A stretch of DNA of 64,000 bases, from NCBI RefSeq assembly GCF_014646675.1, contig NZ_BMNS01000004.1:77012-141011 (forward strand), given 5' to 3'. The notes under the pieces are model-generated. The model ran no database searches and was not told the origin of the DNA. It worked only from the letters and a program-made list of their open reading frames with translations. This document shows, piece after piece, positions 44,793 through 54,300 of the stretch. The stretch comes from Lutibacter litoralis (GTDB lineage: Bacteria; Bacteroidota; Bacteroidia; Flavobacteriales; Flavobacteriaceae). Both the position numbers and the translations under genes were made by a program. Every line of letters begins with the position of its first letter. Positions within the stretch are counted from its first letter, which is position 1.

Positions 44793-45872
44793 ATGTCGGT
44801 AACAAACTATAAAGTCTCATCTGTTTCATCTAATATTAGAGAAATATCATTACGACATCATATTATATTTTGGTCTTTATATTTTATGTTTAATACACTA
44901 CGCTGGGGAAGTTATTTTGGTGATTACTCTTACTCTTTAAAAACGAACCTTATTGGATTTCCAATACACATGACACTCTGTTACTTAAACGTTTATGTGT
45001 TTATGCCGAAATTTGTTTTTAAAAAAAAATACCTTGCCTACATTAGTCTTTTAGTAACTTCACTTTTTGTAATGCTACTTGTAAAATTTAATTTAACGTA
45101 TTATTTGGTAAGTGAAAATGTATGGCCAGAAGGCACTGAAGTTATTAGTAAATTAACCTTTAATTACTCAGTCGATATGATGATTGGAGAATTGTATGTA
45201 ATTACATTTGTTACTGCAATTAAAATTACAATGGACTGGCTAAAAGAACACAAAAGAGTTACCGATTTAGAAAAAGCAAAATTAGAAACCGAATTGTTAT
45301 TTTTACGCACACAAATTTCACCACATTTCTTTTTTAATACACTGAATAACATTTATTCTTTATCACTAGAAAATTCTAACAAAACATCAAAAATAATTTT
45401 AAAACTCTCTGAATTAATGCGTTATTTTTTATATGAAACTAAAAAAAACAAGCAAAGTTTAGAAAAAGAAGTTCTAAGCATTCAAAATTATTTAGAATTA
45501 GAAAGAATACGATTTGACGAGAATCTGGAAATAAATATGGATATTTCTGGCGACATACAAAATAAAAAAATTGCACCAATGTTATTGCTCTCATTTATTG
45601 AAAACGCCTTTAAACATGGTGCAAATAAAAATATTGGAAAAATTAAAATTGATATTGATTTTTTAATTAAAGATGGTTTTCTTTACTTTACAATAGCTAA
45701 TCCAATACCGTCAAAAGATCACGGATCTCAACAAAAAAATACATCTGGTGGAATTGGTTTAGAAAATGTAAAAAAAAGGTTAGCTTTGGGCTATAAAAAG
45801 AACGAGTACGATTTGAAGATAGAAGAAAAAAATAACGTGTTTAAAGTGGCGCTTAAAATTAAACTAAAATGA
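44793..45872 (+). CDS. LytS/YehU-type sensor histidine kinase
   Basis: The 359-residue protein has four predicted membrane segments in the first 145 residues and no large extracellular sensor. A short coiled linker (about 150-175) leads to the His_kinase domain, with QISPHFFFNTLNNI placing the phosphorylated histidine at 178. The ATPase part has SFIENAFKHG (N box) and SGGIGLENVKKRL (G box). It should phosphorylate the LytTR regulator whose gene overlaps its 3' end by 4 bp. It is transcribed away from the N-glycan operon, with only 126 bp between starts, which makes it a candidate regulator of that operon. The signal sensed is unknown. Confidence 0.92.
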   Translation: MSVTNYKVSSVSSNIREISLRHHIIFWSLYFMFNTLRWGSYFGDYSYSLKTNLIGFPIHMTLCYLNVYVFMPKFVFKKKYLAYISLLVTSLFVMLLVKFNLTYYLVSENVWPEGTEVISKLTFNYSVDMMIGELYVITFVTAIKITMDWLKEHKRVTDLEKAKLETELLFLRTQISPHFFFNTLNNIYSLSLENSNKTSKIILKLSELMRYFLYETKKNKQSLEKEVLSIQNYLELERIRFDENLEINMDISGDIQNKKIAPMLLLSFIENAFKHGANKNIGKIKIDIDFLIKDGFLYFTIANPIPSKDHGSQQKNTSGGIGLENVKKRLALGYKKNEYDLKIEEKNNVFKVALKIKLK

Positions 45873-46570
45873 AAACAAAATGCCTAATTATTGATGATGA
45901 ACCTTTGGCTATAAATGTTATAAAAAATCATTTAAAAGAGTTTAATGATATTGAATTGGTGAGCACTTTTACCAATGCCATTGATGCTTTAACTTTTTTA
46001 AAAGACAATACAGTAGATCTTATTTTTTTAGATATTAACATGCCTTTACTTGATGGCTTAAATTTTATAAAATCACTCGAAAAAAAACCTCTAATAATTA
46101 TAACAACTGCACATATTGAATATGCTGTTGAATCTTTTGAATTAGATGTATTAGATTATCTTGTAAAACCAATTCCTTTTCCAAGATTTGTAAAAGCTGT
46201 AAATAAATTTTTTAAAAATTTGAACACACAACAAGTAAACAAATCTCAAACCGAAAAACCATATTTTTTTATAAAAATAGATAAAAAGAAAATGAAAAAA
46301 ATCTATTTAGATGAGATTTTGGTTATTGAAAGTTTAAAAGATTATTTAAAAATTACAACAGAAAGCAACAGGTTTATAATTCATCAGACACTTTCTAGTT
46401 TTACAGAACAACTACCTGAAGATAATTTTATACGTATACACAGATCTTACACCATAGCAATAGATAAAATTGACACTATAGAGGGTAATAGCGTTGAAAT
46501 AGCCGGAGTGAGATATCCTTTTGGAAGAACCTATATTGAAGAAGTAAAGAATAAAATTTTAAATTTGTAA
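45869..46570 (+). CDS. LytTR-family response regulator
   Basis: The 233-residue protein has a receiver domain (1-120) with LIIDDEP at the acidic pocket, LDINMP with phosphoacceptor Asp55, and LDYLVKPIPF with the conserved lysine. A C-terminal LytTR DNA-binding domain (about 135-233) contains YLDEILVIESLKDYLKI and FIRIHRSYTIAIDKI. LytTR proteins usually bind pairs of short direct repeats. The ATGA overlap with the kinase gene implies translational coupling. It may control the divergent N-glycan operon or only itself. By eye I did not find convincing paired LytTR repeats in the three candidate upstream regions. Confidence 0.93.
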   Translation: MKTKCLIIDDEPLAINVIKNHLKEFNDIELVSTFTNAIDALTFLKDNTVDLIFLDINMPLLDGLNFIKSLEKKPLIIITTAHIEYAVESFELDVLDYLVKPIPFPRFVKAVNKFFKNLNTQQVNKSQTEKPYFFIKIDKKKMKKIYLDEILVIESLKDYLKITTESNRFIIHQTLSSFTEQLPEDNFIRIHRSYTIAIDKIDTIEGNSVEIAGVRYPFGRTYIEEVKNKILNL

Positions 46571-46641
46571 ATAATTCATCCTTTCAACTTTTAAAATTAG
46601 AATTAGTATTCTTAAAAATCAATTTTATAAAATAAGTATAA

Positions 46642-46649
46642 TATCTTTG
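46642..46649 (+). promoter_or_regulatory. Candidate -7 promoter element of trkA
   Basis: TATCTTTG is a perfect match to TAnnTTTG, 104 bp upstream of the trkA ATG, in the 183-bp gap after the response regulator. The transcript would start near 46655 with a leader of about 100 nt. No clear -33 box is present. Confidence 0.4.
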
Positions 46650-46753
46650 TATTAAATTAAACGTTTGAAATAAGCCAAGATATCAAGGTTAATACCAACC
46701 AAAAAATTATAGGCCAATTTTACAAACAATTCAAAAACAATAAATAATATTAG

Positions 46754-48100
46754 ATGAAAATTATTATTGCAGGTGCTGGAGATGTGGGTTTTCATTTAGC
46801 CAAACTCTTGTCATTTGAATCTCAAGATATTTTCTTAATTGATACCAATTCAGAAAAATTAGAGTATGCAAGTAACCATATAGATGTAATAACAAAGAAA
46901 GGCGATGCTACTTCAATTAAACTTTTAAAAGAAGTAAATATACATAAAGCAGATATTTTTTTAGCAGTAACTGAATCTCAAAACACAAACTTTACAATTG
47001 CTGTTTTAGCAAAAAAGTTTGGTGCAAAAAAAACCATTGCCAGAATTTCTAACCACGAATTTACACAAAATTCTGAAATAGATTTTGCTGAAATAGGCAT
47101 AGATAGTATGATTTCTCCAGGAGAATTAGCTGCTGATGAAATTAAAATGCTTTTGAACCAATCTGCTTTTAACGATACTATTCAATTTGAAAATGGTACT
47201 TTAAATATTTTGGGAAGCACTTTAGAATATAATTCCCCATTAATAAATTTAACTGTAAAAGAGGCAAGAGAAAAATTTCACGATATAGATTTTATTACCA
47301 TTGCTATTAAACCAGAAAACAGTAATGAAACAATTATACCAAGAGGAAATACAATATATGGCGCTGATGACCAAATATATTTTTCAACACCAAAAGAAAG
47401 CATAAAACAACTTTATAAATTAATGGGGAAAACCCAATTTGGAGTAAAAAATGTTATGATTTTAGGAGGTGGAAAAATCGGTGTAAAAGCTGCTAGAAAC
47501 CTTTGTGATAATAAGTTCAATATAAAATTACTTGAAATTAATAAAAGTAGAGCAAAAGAAATTGCTGAAAAGTTACCTAATGCACTTGTTATAAAAGGAG
47601 ATGGACGAGATGTTGAATTATTAGAAGAAGAAAACATTACAGATATGGATGCTTTTATTGCCGTTACTGGTAATTCTGAAACAAATATAATGTCTTGTTT
47701 GGTAGCTAAATCTAAAGGAGTTAAAAAAACAATTGCCTTGGTTGAAAATATGGACTATATTAACATATCTCAAACAATAGGAATTGACACTTTAATTAAT
47801 AAAAAACTATTGGCTGCCAGTGCTATTTTTAAGCATGTTAGAAAAGGTGATGTTTTAAAATTAGCCAACCTTCATAATGTTGATGCTGAAGTGTTAGAAT
47901 TTAGAGTAAAAGAAAACTCAGCTGTTACTAAAAAATTAGTTAAAAACATTAATTTAACAAAAAATGCAGTTTTTGGAGGTGTAATAAGAAATGGAATTGC
48001 ACACATGACGTTTGGTGATTTTCAAATATTAGCAGGAGATAAAGCCGTAGTATTTTGTTTACCCGAGGCAATTCATAAAGTTGAAAAATTGTTTAACTAA
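46754..48100 (+). CDS. trkA: Trk system potassium transport regulator TrkA
   Basis: The 448-residue cytoplasmic protein has two repeats of an RCK_N Rossmann domain plus RCK_C. The first opens with IIAGAGDVGFHLAKLL at residue 3 and the second with ILGGGKIGVKAARNL near 236. Both are the glycine-rich NAD(H)-binding motif. FLIDTNSEKL and LLEINKSRAKEIAEKLP give the acidic residue at the end of the second strand. TrkA gates the TrkH potassium channel according to nucleotide binding. trkH begins 4 bp after its stop, so the two are co-transcribed. Length and architecture are normal. Confidence 0.95.
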   Translation: MKIIIAGAGDVGFHLAKLLSFESQDIFLIDTNSEKLEYASNHIDVITKKGDATSIKLLKEVNIHKADIFLAVTESQNTNFTIAVLAKKFGAKKTIARISNHEFTQNSEIDFAEIGIDSMISPGELAADEIKMLLNQSAFNDTIQFENGTLNILGSTLEYNSPLINLTVKEAREKFHDIDFITIAIKPENSNETIIPRGNTIYGADDQIYFSTPKESIKQLYKLMGKTQFGVKNVMILGGGKIGVKAARNLCDNKFNIKLLEINKSRAKEIAEKLPNALVIKGDGRDVELLEEENITDMDAFIAVTGNSETNIMSCLVAKSKGVKKTIALVENMDYINISQTIGIDTLINKKLLAASAIFKHVRKGDVLKLANLHNVDAEVLEFRVKENSAVTKKLVKNINLTKNAVFGGVIRNGIAHMTFGDFQILAGDKAVVFCLPEAIHKVEKLFN

Positions 48101-48104
48101 AAAC

Positions 48105-49604
48105 ATGAAAAACCTCAACATTAAAATTATTATTAGCTTTTTAGGATTGACTTCTATGTTAAATGGAGTTTTTATGCTTCTTGCTTTTCCTTTTAGCCTT
48201 TATTATAATGAATATGAAAAGTGGGGAATTTTACAAGCTGGTATCACTACAATTGCAATTGGTTTTATTTTATGGTTTTTCAACAGAAATGCATCTAAAA
48301 ACCTTGGAAAAAAAGAAGGGTATTTAATTGTAACATTAGGATGGTTAATGCTATCCTTTACTGGCACTTTACCTTATGTCTACACTGACACGATCCCAGT
48401 ATATACAGATGCATTCTTCGAAACTATTTCTGGATACTCAACTACAGGTTCATCCATATTAACAGATATTGAATCCATGCCAAAAGGAATACTATTTTGG
48501 CGAAGTGCAACACATTGGATTGGAGGAATGGGAATTATTGTGCTTACTGTAGCTATTTTACCTTTATTGGGAATTGGAGGAATGCAGCTTTTTATGGCTG
48601 AAGCTCCTGGACCATCTGCCGATAAAATGCACCCAAGAATTACAGAGACTGCTAAAAGACTTTGGCTTATTTATTTTGGATTAACATTTACAGAGTTTTT
48701 TCTTTTAAAATTTGCTGGTATGACTTGGTTTGATGCAATAAATCATGCAATGGCTACAATGAGTACAGGTGGATTTTCAACCAAAAACTCGAGTATTGCC
48801 CATTACAGTGATTTCCCTTTAATTCAATATATAATTATTGTCTTTATGTTTATTGCTGGAGCCAATTTTGTATTAACATATTTTGCGTTAAAAGGAAAAA
48901 TAAAAAAAGTTTTTAATAGTGAAGAGTTTAAATATTACTTTTTTGGAACTATAGGAGTTACTCTTTTAATTACTTTTTTAATACTAAATTTTCAAGACCC
49001 AAATTTGGTCAGTACTTTAAATCATCCAAAAGTTTGGGGGGTAAATGAAAGCGCCTTTAGACACGCAGCATTCTCAGTTGTATCAATTTTAACTACAACT
49101 GGATTTGTATCAGCCGATTTTACAATGTGGAGTTTTATAATAACAGCAATAATGTTTTCATTATTTTTTATTGGTGGTTCTGCTGGATCTACCAGTGGTG
49201 GCGTTAAAATTGTTCGTCATATTATAATGATAAAAAGTAGTTTTTATGAATTTAAAAAATTGTTACATCCAAATGCTATAATACCTGTTAGGTATGATGG
49301 TGGCAGTGTCCCAAAAACTATTATTTATAACATCTTGTCCTTTTTTATACTATACATGCTCATCTTTATAGTAAGTAGTGTTTTATTAACCTTTTTTGGA
49401 TTAGACTTTATTTCGGCTATTGGAGCAACCGCATCATCTTTAGGTAATATCGGTCCAGCCATTGGTTCTGTAAGTCCTGTAGATAATTTTGCTCATTTAA
49501 GCATACCTGCTAAGTGGTTTTGCTCCTTCTTAATGCTAATTGGTAGGTTAGAATTATTTACAGTTTTAATTCTATTAACACCTTTCTTCTGGAAGAAAAT
49601 TTAG
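48105..49604 (+). CDS. trkH: TrkH family potassium uptake protein
   Basis: The 499-residue membrane protein has the four membrane-pore-membrane repeats of TrkH/KtrB channels. Pore segments include ETISGYSTTGSSI, TMSTGGFSTKNSS, SILTTTGFVSADF and TASSLGNIGPAIG, with the selectivity glycines. The frame opens at a TTG (48081) inside trkA, but the ATG at 48105 gives MKNLNIKIIISFLGL and a 4-bp gap, which is the better start. It forms the inner-membrane potassium channel with TrkA bound in the cytoplasm. It appears ordinary for the family. A weak AT-only hairpin follows the stop. Confidence 0.95.
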   Translation: MKNLNIKIIISFLGLTSMLNGVFMLLAFPFSLYYNEYEKWGILQAGITTIAIGFILWFFNRNASKNLGKKEGYLIVTLGWLMLSFTGTLPYVYTDTIPVYTDAFFETISGYSTTGSSILTDIESMPKGILFWRSATHWIGGMGIIVLTVAILPLLGIGGMQLFMAEAPGPSADKMHPRITETAKRLWLIYFGLTFTEFFLLKFAGMTWFDAINHAMATMSTGGFSTKNSSIAHYSDFPLIQYIIIVFMFIAGANFVLTYFALKGKIKKVFNSEEFKYYFFGTIGVTLLITFLILNFQDPNLVSTLNHPKVWGVNESAFRHAAFSVVSILTTTGFVSADFTMWSFIITAIMFSLFFIGGSAGSTSGGVKIVRHIIMIKSSFYEFKKLLHPNAIIPVRYDGGSVPKTIIYNILSFFILYMLIFIVSSVLLTFFGLDFISAIGATASSLGNIGPAIGSVSPVDNFAHLSIPAKWFCSFLMLIGRLELFTVLILLTPFFWKKI

Positions 49605-49755
49605 CTAAAATAAGTTTATTTTAATAATAGACAACCACAATTTCGACAAACATTTTTCAATTATTTCATTCATAAAAGAACAGGAATTACAAAATCATAG
49701 CTGCTTTTCCTTCATTAGTAAAAACAATATTTGTAAATTATCATCATTTAAGTTT

Positions 49756-49773
49756 ATATGACAGGTGTCATAT
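49756..49773. promoter_or_regulatory. 18-bp palindrome overlapping the 3' end of mpl
   Basis: ATATGACAGGTGTCATAT pairs as ATATGACA/TGTCATAT around GG. It ends on the first base of the mpl stop codon, between convergent trkH and mpl. Symmetry suits a protein-binding site, but the convergent position makes an operator unlikely. No T tract follows that would mark a terminator. Confidence 0.3.
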
Positions 49774-51128
49774 TACCCTACTAGGTCTTTAAATTTATCA
49801 AAATCCAAACCTCCATAATTTCCAGAACTCATTAATAGCAAGGCAGTATTTTTAAAATTTTGACTAAACAAAAATGTCTTAAATGTCTCTGGATTGGTGT
49901 AAATTAGCAAATCTTCTCTATTAAAAGCTTCTTTAATCTGTTGTTCTGTAACTTTTTCCAGTTTTTTTATTTCGATTGCTTTAGGAGAATAAAACACAAC
50001 AGCTATATCTGCTGCATTTAAAGCTCCTTCATACTCTTTTAAAAATTCAGTATTTAAACTGCTGTAGGTATGTAATTCTAAACAAGCTAATACAGTTCTT
50101 TGAGCATACTGATCTTTAACCGCATTTGTTGTTGCCTCAACTTTACTCGGCGAATGAGCAAAATCTTTAAAAATGACTGTTGATTCATTTTCCGTAATTT
50201 TTTCCAAACGTTTACTGGCTCCTTTAAAAGTTGCTATAGCTTCATAAAATTCATCTTCTCCAACTCCCATATGCTGACAAATCCACTTTGCACCAGCCAT
50301 ATTTTGTAAATTATGTTTTCCGAAAAACTCTAATGACATTTCACCTTCTAAAGTTTCTACATAGGTAGTACCATTTACAATATTGTATTCGGGTGTTTTA
50401 TAAGGGTATTTTTTTATAGGGCTTTCTGAAGTTTCAACAACTTGCTTTACAATCTCATCTTCTTCATTATATACCATAATTCCACCATTTATAAGTGAAC
50501 TGGTGAAGATTGAAAACTGTTCAACATATGTTTCAAAAGTTGGAAAGACATTAATATGATCCCAAGCAATACCGCTAATTAATGCAATATTTGGTTTGTA
50601 TAAGTGGAATTTAGGTCTTAAATCTATTGGAGAACTCAAATATTCATCGCCTTCTAAAACCATAAATTCATTCTTTGAAGTTAATTTCACCATGGTTTCA
50701 AAACCTTCTAACTGCGCTCCAACCATAAAATCAACTTCAATTTCGTGGTAATTCAACACGTGTAAAATCATTGAAGTTATAGTTGTTTTTCCATGTGAAC
50801 CACCAATTACAACACGTGTTTTATCTTTACTTTGTTCGTATAAAAACTCTGGATATGAAAATATTTTAATACCCAACTCTTTAGCTTTCAACAATTCTGG
50901 ATTGTCTGCTTTTGCATGCATCCCAAGAATTACAGCATCTAATTTTGTGGTAATTCTCTCTGGGAACCAGCCAAATACTGAAGGTAATAAGCCTTTTTTT
51001 TCTAAACGAGATTTTGAAGGTTCGAAGATAACATCATCACTTCCCGTAATTTGGTATCCTTTTTGTAATAGTGCTAAAGCTAGGTTGTGCATGGCGCTTC
51101 CGCCAATAGCGATAAAATGTAAATTCAT
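49773..51128 (-). CDS. mpl: UDP-N-acetylmuramate:L-alanyl-gamma-D-glutamyl-meso-diaminopimelate ligase
   Basis: The 451-residue protein is a Mur ligase. The N-terminal domain opens with HFIAIGGSAMHNLALALLQK, and GGSHGKTTITSM at 109-120 is the ATP P-loop. EGDEYLSS and SGIAWDHINVFPTF are central-domain motifs. FKDFAHSPSKVEA holds the histidine and aspartate at the end of that region. Together with its length this matches Mpl, which recycles the murein tripeptide by joining it to UDP-MurNAc, rather than MurC. It is cytoplasmic, stands alone, and has a perfect -7 box just upstream at 51151-51158. Confidence 0.93.
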   Translation of the reverse strand: MNLHFIAIGGSAMHNLALALLQKGYQITGSDDVIFEPSKSRLEKKGLLPSVFGWFPERITTKLDAVILGMHAKADNPELLKAKELGIKIFSYPEFLYEQSKDKTRVVIGGSHGKTTITSMILHVLNYHEIEVDFMVGAQLEGFETMVKLTSKNEFMVLEGDEYLSSPIDLRPKFHLYKPNIALISGIAWDHINVFPTFETYVEQFSIFTSSLINGGIMVYNEEDEIVKQVVETSESPIKKYPYKTPEYNIVNGTTYVETLEGEMSLEFFGKHNLQNMAGAKWICQHMGVGEDEFYEAIATFKGASKRLEKITENESTVIFKDFAHSPSKVEATTNAVKDQYAQRTVLACLELHTYSSLNTEFLKEYEGALNAADIAVVFYSPKAIEIKKLEKVTEQQIKEAFNREDLLIYTNPETFKTFLFSQNFKNTALLLMSSGNYGGLDFDKFKDLVG

Positions 51129-51150
51129 TTATACATAAATTTTGTAAATT

Positions 51151-51158
51151 CAAATGTA
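51151..51158 (-). promoter_or_regulatory. Candidate -7 promoter element of mpl
   Basis: The minus strand reads TACATTTG, a perfect TAnnTTTG match, 22 bp upstream of the mpl ATG. The leader would be about 15 nt. No -33 box at the usual spacing is seen. Confidence 0.4.
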
Positions 51159-51220
51159 AGTAAACTCTTAAAAAGAATAAATAGTATTATTTAAAAACTT
51201 TTAAACCTATAAAAAACTCA

Positions 51221-51257
51221 ATTTATTAAATAAATGACATTTATTTGCAAATAAATG
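51221..51257. promoter_or_regulatory. Two adjacent palindromes upstream of the adhesin operon
   Basis: ATTTATTAAATAAAT (51221-51235) is a 15-bp odd-centred palindrome. Two bases later CATTTATTTGCAAATAAATG (51238-51257) is a perfect 20-bp palindrome. Both contain the half-site ATTTATT. They lie 77 bp or more upstream of the adhesin ATG and 93 bp or more from the divergent mpl ATG, a normal place for operators. AT-rich DNA makes short palindromes common, but a perfect 20-bp one with a neighbour sharing its half-site is less expected. Confidence 0.45.
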
Positions 51258-51333
51258 GTATTTTTTTCTTACTTTCATATATTGAACGTTTAAAATTATA
51301 GTTCAAAAATAATATCTCACAAACTTAAATTCA

Positions 51334-54300
51334 ATGAGGGGGAAAAAAATTTCATCTGCTAGTGAATATTATATTTTTATATTTTTAATAATTATATTAT
51401 TTTATTCTCATTCTGGTTTTGCACAATGTACAAATGCAAATCCTACTGGAGAATTGTCTCAAACATTTTGTAAATCTGATAATAGTACTGTTGAAAATTT
51501 AGTAGCATCAGGAGGTACAATAGTATGGTTTGACTCCATAACTGGTGGAAATCAATATGATTCATCAGCACCACTTGTAGATAATACTACCTATTATGCC
51601 GATGATATTAATGATAATAATTGTAGTCCAAATAGATTAGCTGTATTGGTATCAATTTATGGCGAACCTCCTTCAAACGTTGATGTTTTTGTTGGAAAAT
51701 GTGCCATTGACAACCCAACAATTTCTGATTTATCAGCAACTGGGTTAAATATTGCTTGGTACGACGCTCAAAATGGAGGTAATTTGTTCAGCCCATCTGA
51801 TTTATTAGTAGATGAATCAACTTATTGGGTTCAACAAACAGAAAATGGGTGTACAAGTGAAAGACTACCAACAACTGTAACAATGGTTAATCCACCTCCT
51901 CCAAACGTTAACCAAGATCAAACATTTTGTTCTTCTTCAAACCCTACAATAGCAGATTTAAAAGCTACTGAGCCAAATATTACGTGGTATGAATATGAAA
52001 CAAGTACAGAGCCTCTAGATTTAAATTTACCTTTAATTAATGGTAAAGATTATTGGGCCTCACAAACCACTTTTCCATGTGAAGGAACTTTAAGGTCATT
52101 AACCAATGTAATTATTGATATAAGTCCAAATGCTGGTACAGATGGAACATATTCCGAATGTGAAACAAATTTAAAAACAACAAATTTATTTGAATTATTA
52201 GGTGGAACACCAGATAATTCAGGTATCTGGACTGGCCCAAGTGATTTAAGTGGCGGTTATTTAGGTACTTTTGATCCTATTACAAATACTGCAGGAAGCT
52301 ATATGTATACCGTATCTAGCACTTTGGAGTTTTGCTCAGATGATACAGCAAATGTTAATGTAATTATTTCGACTACTCCCCCTCCAACAACCATAGACAC
52401 AATTCAAACTTTTTGTGAAATAGATAATCCTACAGTAGCTAATTTAAATGCAACCGGTGAAAATATTATTTGGTATGCTACCGAAACGTCAACTACACCT
52501 TTAAATTTAGATGCCGTATTATTAAATGGTGAAGATTATTGGGCTGTACAAACTGATGCTAATGGCTGTTCAAGCGGATCTAGATTGATGGTAACTGCTG
52601 CTATTATTTCAACATCGCCTCCAACAACATTAGAAAGCAACCAGACTTTTTGTGAAGTAGATAATCCTAAAGTAGCCAATTTAAGTGCAACTGGTGAAAA
52701 TATTATTTGGTATGCTACCGAAACGTCAACTACACCTTTAAATTTAGATGCCGTATTATTAAATGGTGAAGATTATTGGGCTGCACAAACTGATGCTAAT
52801 GGCTGCTCAAGCGGATCTAGATTGATGGTAACTGCTGCTATTATTTTAACACCGCCTCCAACAACTATAGAAAGCAACCAAACTTTTTGTGCAATTGACA
52901 ATCCTACAGTAGCTAATTTAAATGCAACTGGTGAAAATATTATCTGGTATGATACCGAAACGTCAACTTCACCTTTAAATATAGATGCCGTATTATTAAA
53001 TGGTGAAGATTATTGGGCTGCACAAACCGATGTTAATAGTTGTTCTAGTGCAACTAGACTGGTTGTAATAGCATCTCTCATTTCAACAACACCTCCAACA
53101 ACTTCAGAAACCATTCAGACTTTTTGTGCAATTGACACCCCTACAATAGCTAATTTAAATACAACCGGTGAAAATATTATTTGGTATGCTACCGAAACGT
53201 CAACTTCACCTTTAAATATAGATGCCGTATTATTAAATGGTGAAGATTATTGGGCTGCACAAAAAGACGCATCTGGATGTGAAAGTGTTTCCAGACTTTT
53301 AATAAATGTAATTATTAATAATTTGGCAAAAGCAACAACTACAGATATAAATCAGACTTTCTGCGACATAGACAAACCAACAATTGCCAATTTACAAGTA
53401 AGCGGTGATTCAATTTTATGGTTTGACACAGAAACTTCAACAACACCTTTAAACGAAACTGATGCTTTAATCAATGGCGAAGATTATTGGGCTTTAAATT
53501 ATAACCAAACTACAGGCTGCAAAAGTAGTTCTAAACTTATGATAACAGCTACAATTCTTAAGGTTGAATCACCTACAATAGAAAATACCTTTCAAGTTTT
53601 TTGCGCATCAAGTTTTCCAAAAGTTTCAGACTTACAAACAGGTGGGTCTATTGTATGGTATGCGTCAGAAACAGAAACAGCTCCTCTTAACACAAACGAT
53701 CTATTAATTAATGGAGCAAATTATTGGGCAGCTCAATCTGATTCCAATGGATGTGAAAGTGCTATCAGAGTTATTGTGAACGTAACATTAACTGATGCTG
53801 GAACTCCAATTTTAAAATCAAAAGGAAATGAATTTTGCGCTAATTTCAATCCAACATTGGCCGACTTAAACGAAAATGTATCTCCTTTAAATGAAGGAAT
53901 AATCACTTGGTATGATTCATATCCAGATGGCAACAAATTAAGTCTAACAGAATTTTTAACTGATAGTGAAACATATTACGCAATAGAAAGTGATGCAGAT
54001 GGGTGCTCCAGTGCAAACCCACTTGCAATAACAGTTGATTTAAATGCTTGTGACCAATATGACATTACAATATATGATGGATTTTCACCAAATGGAAATG
54101 GCATAAACGATACATTCAAAATAGAAAATTTAAGAGAACTATATCCTGATTTTAAAGTTGAATTCTATAACCGTTGGGGAAATCTAATTTATACTTCGAC
54201 CATTTCAAAACCTGATTGGAATGGAAGATTAAATGGCAATGATGAATTGATGCCTGCAGGGGTTTATTATTTTATCATTTACTTTAATAAAGATGGTAAA

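Noticed and set aside
48081-48104. TTG start of trkH inside trkA
   Set aside because: The ATG at 48105 gives the normal TrkH N-terminus and a 4-bp gap.
49605-49622. Terminator after trkH
   Set aside because: Only A/T pairs (AAAAT/ATTTT) with a small loop; too weak to call.
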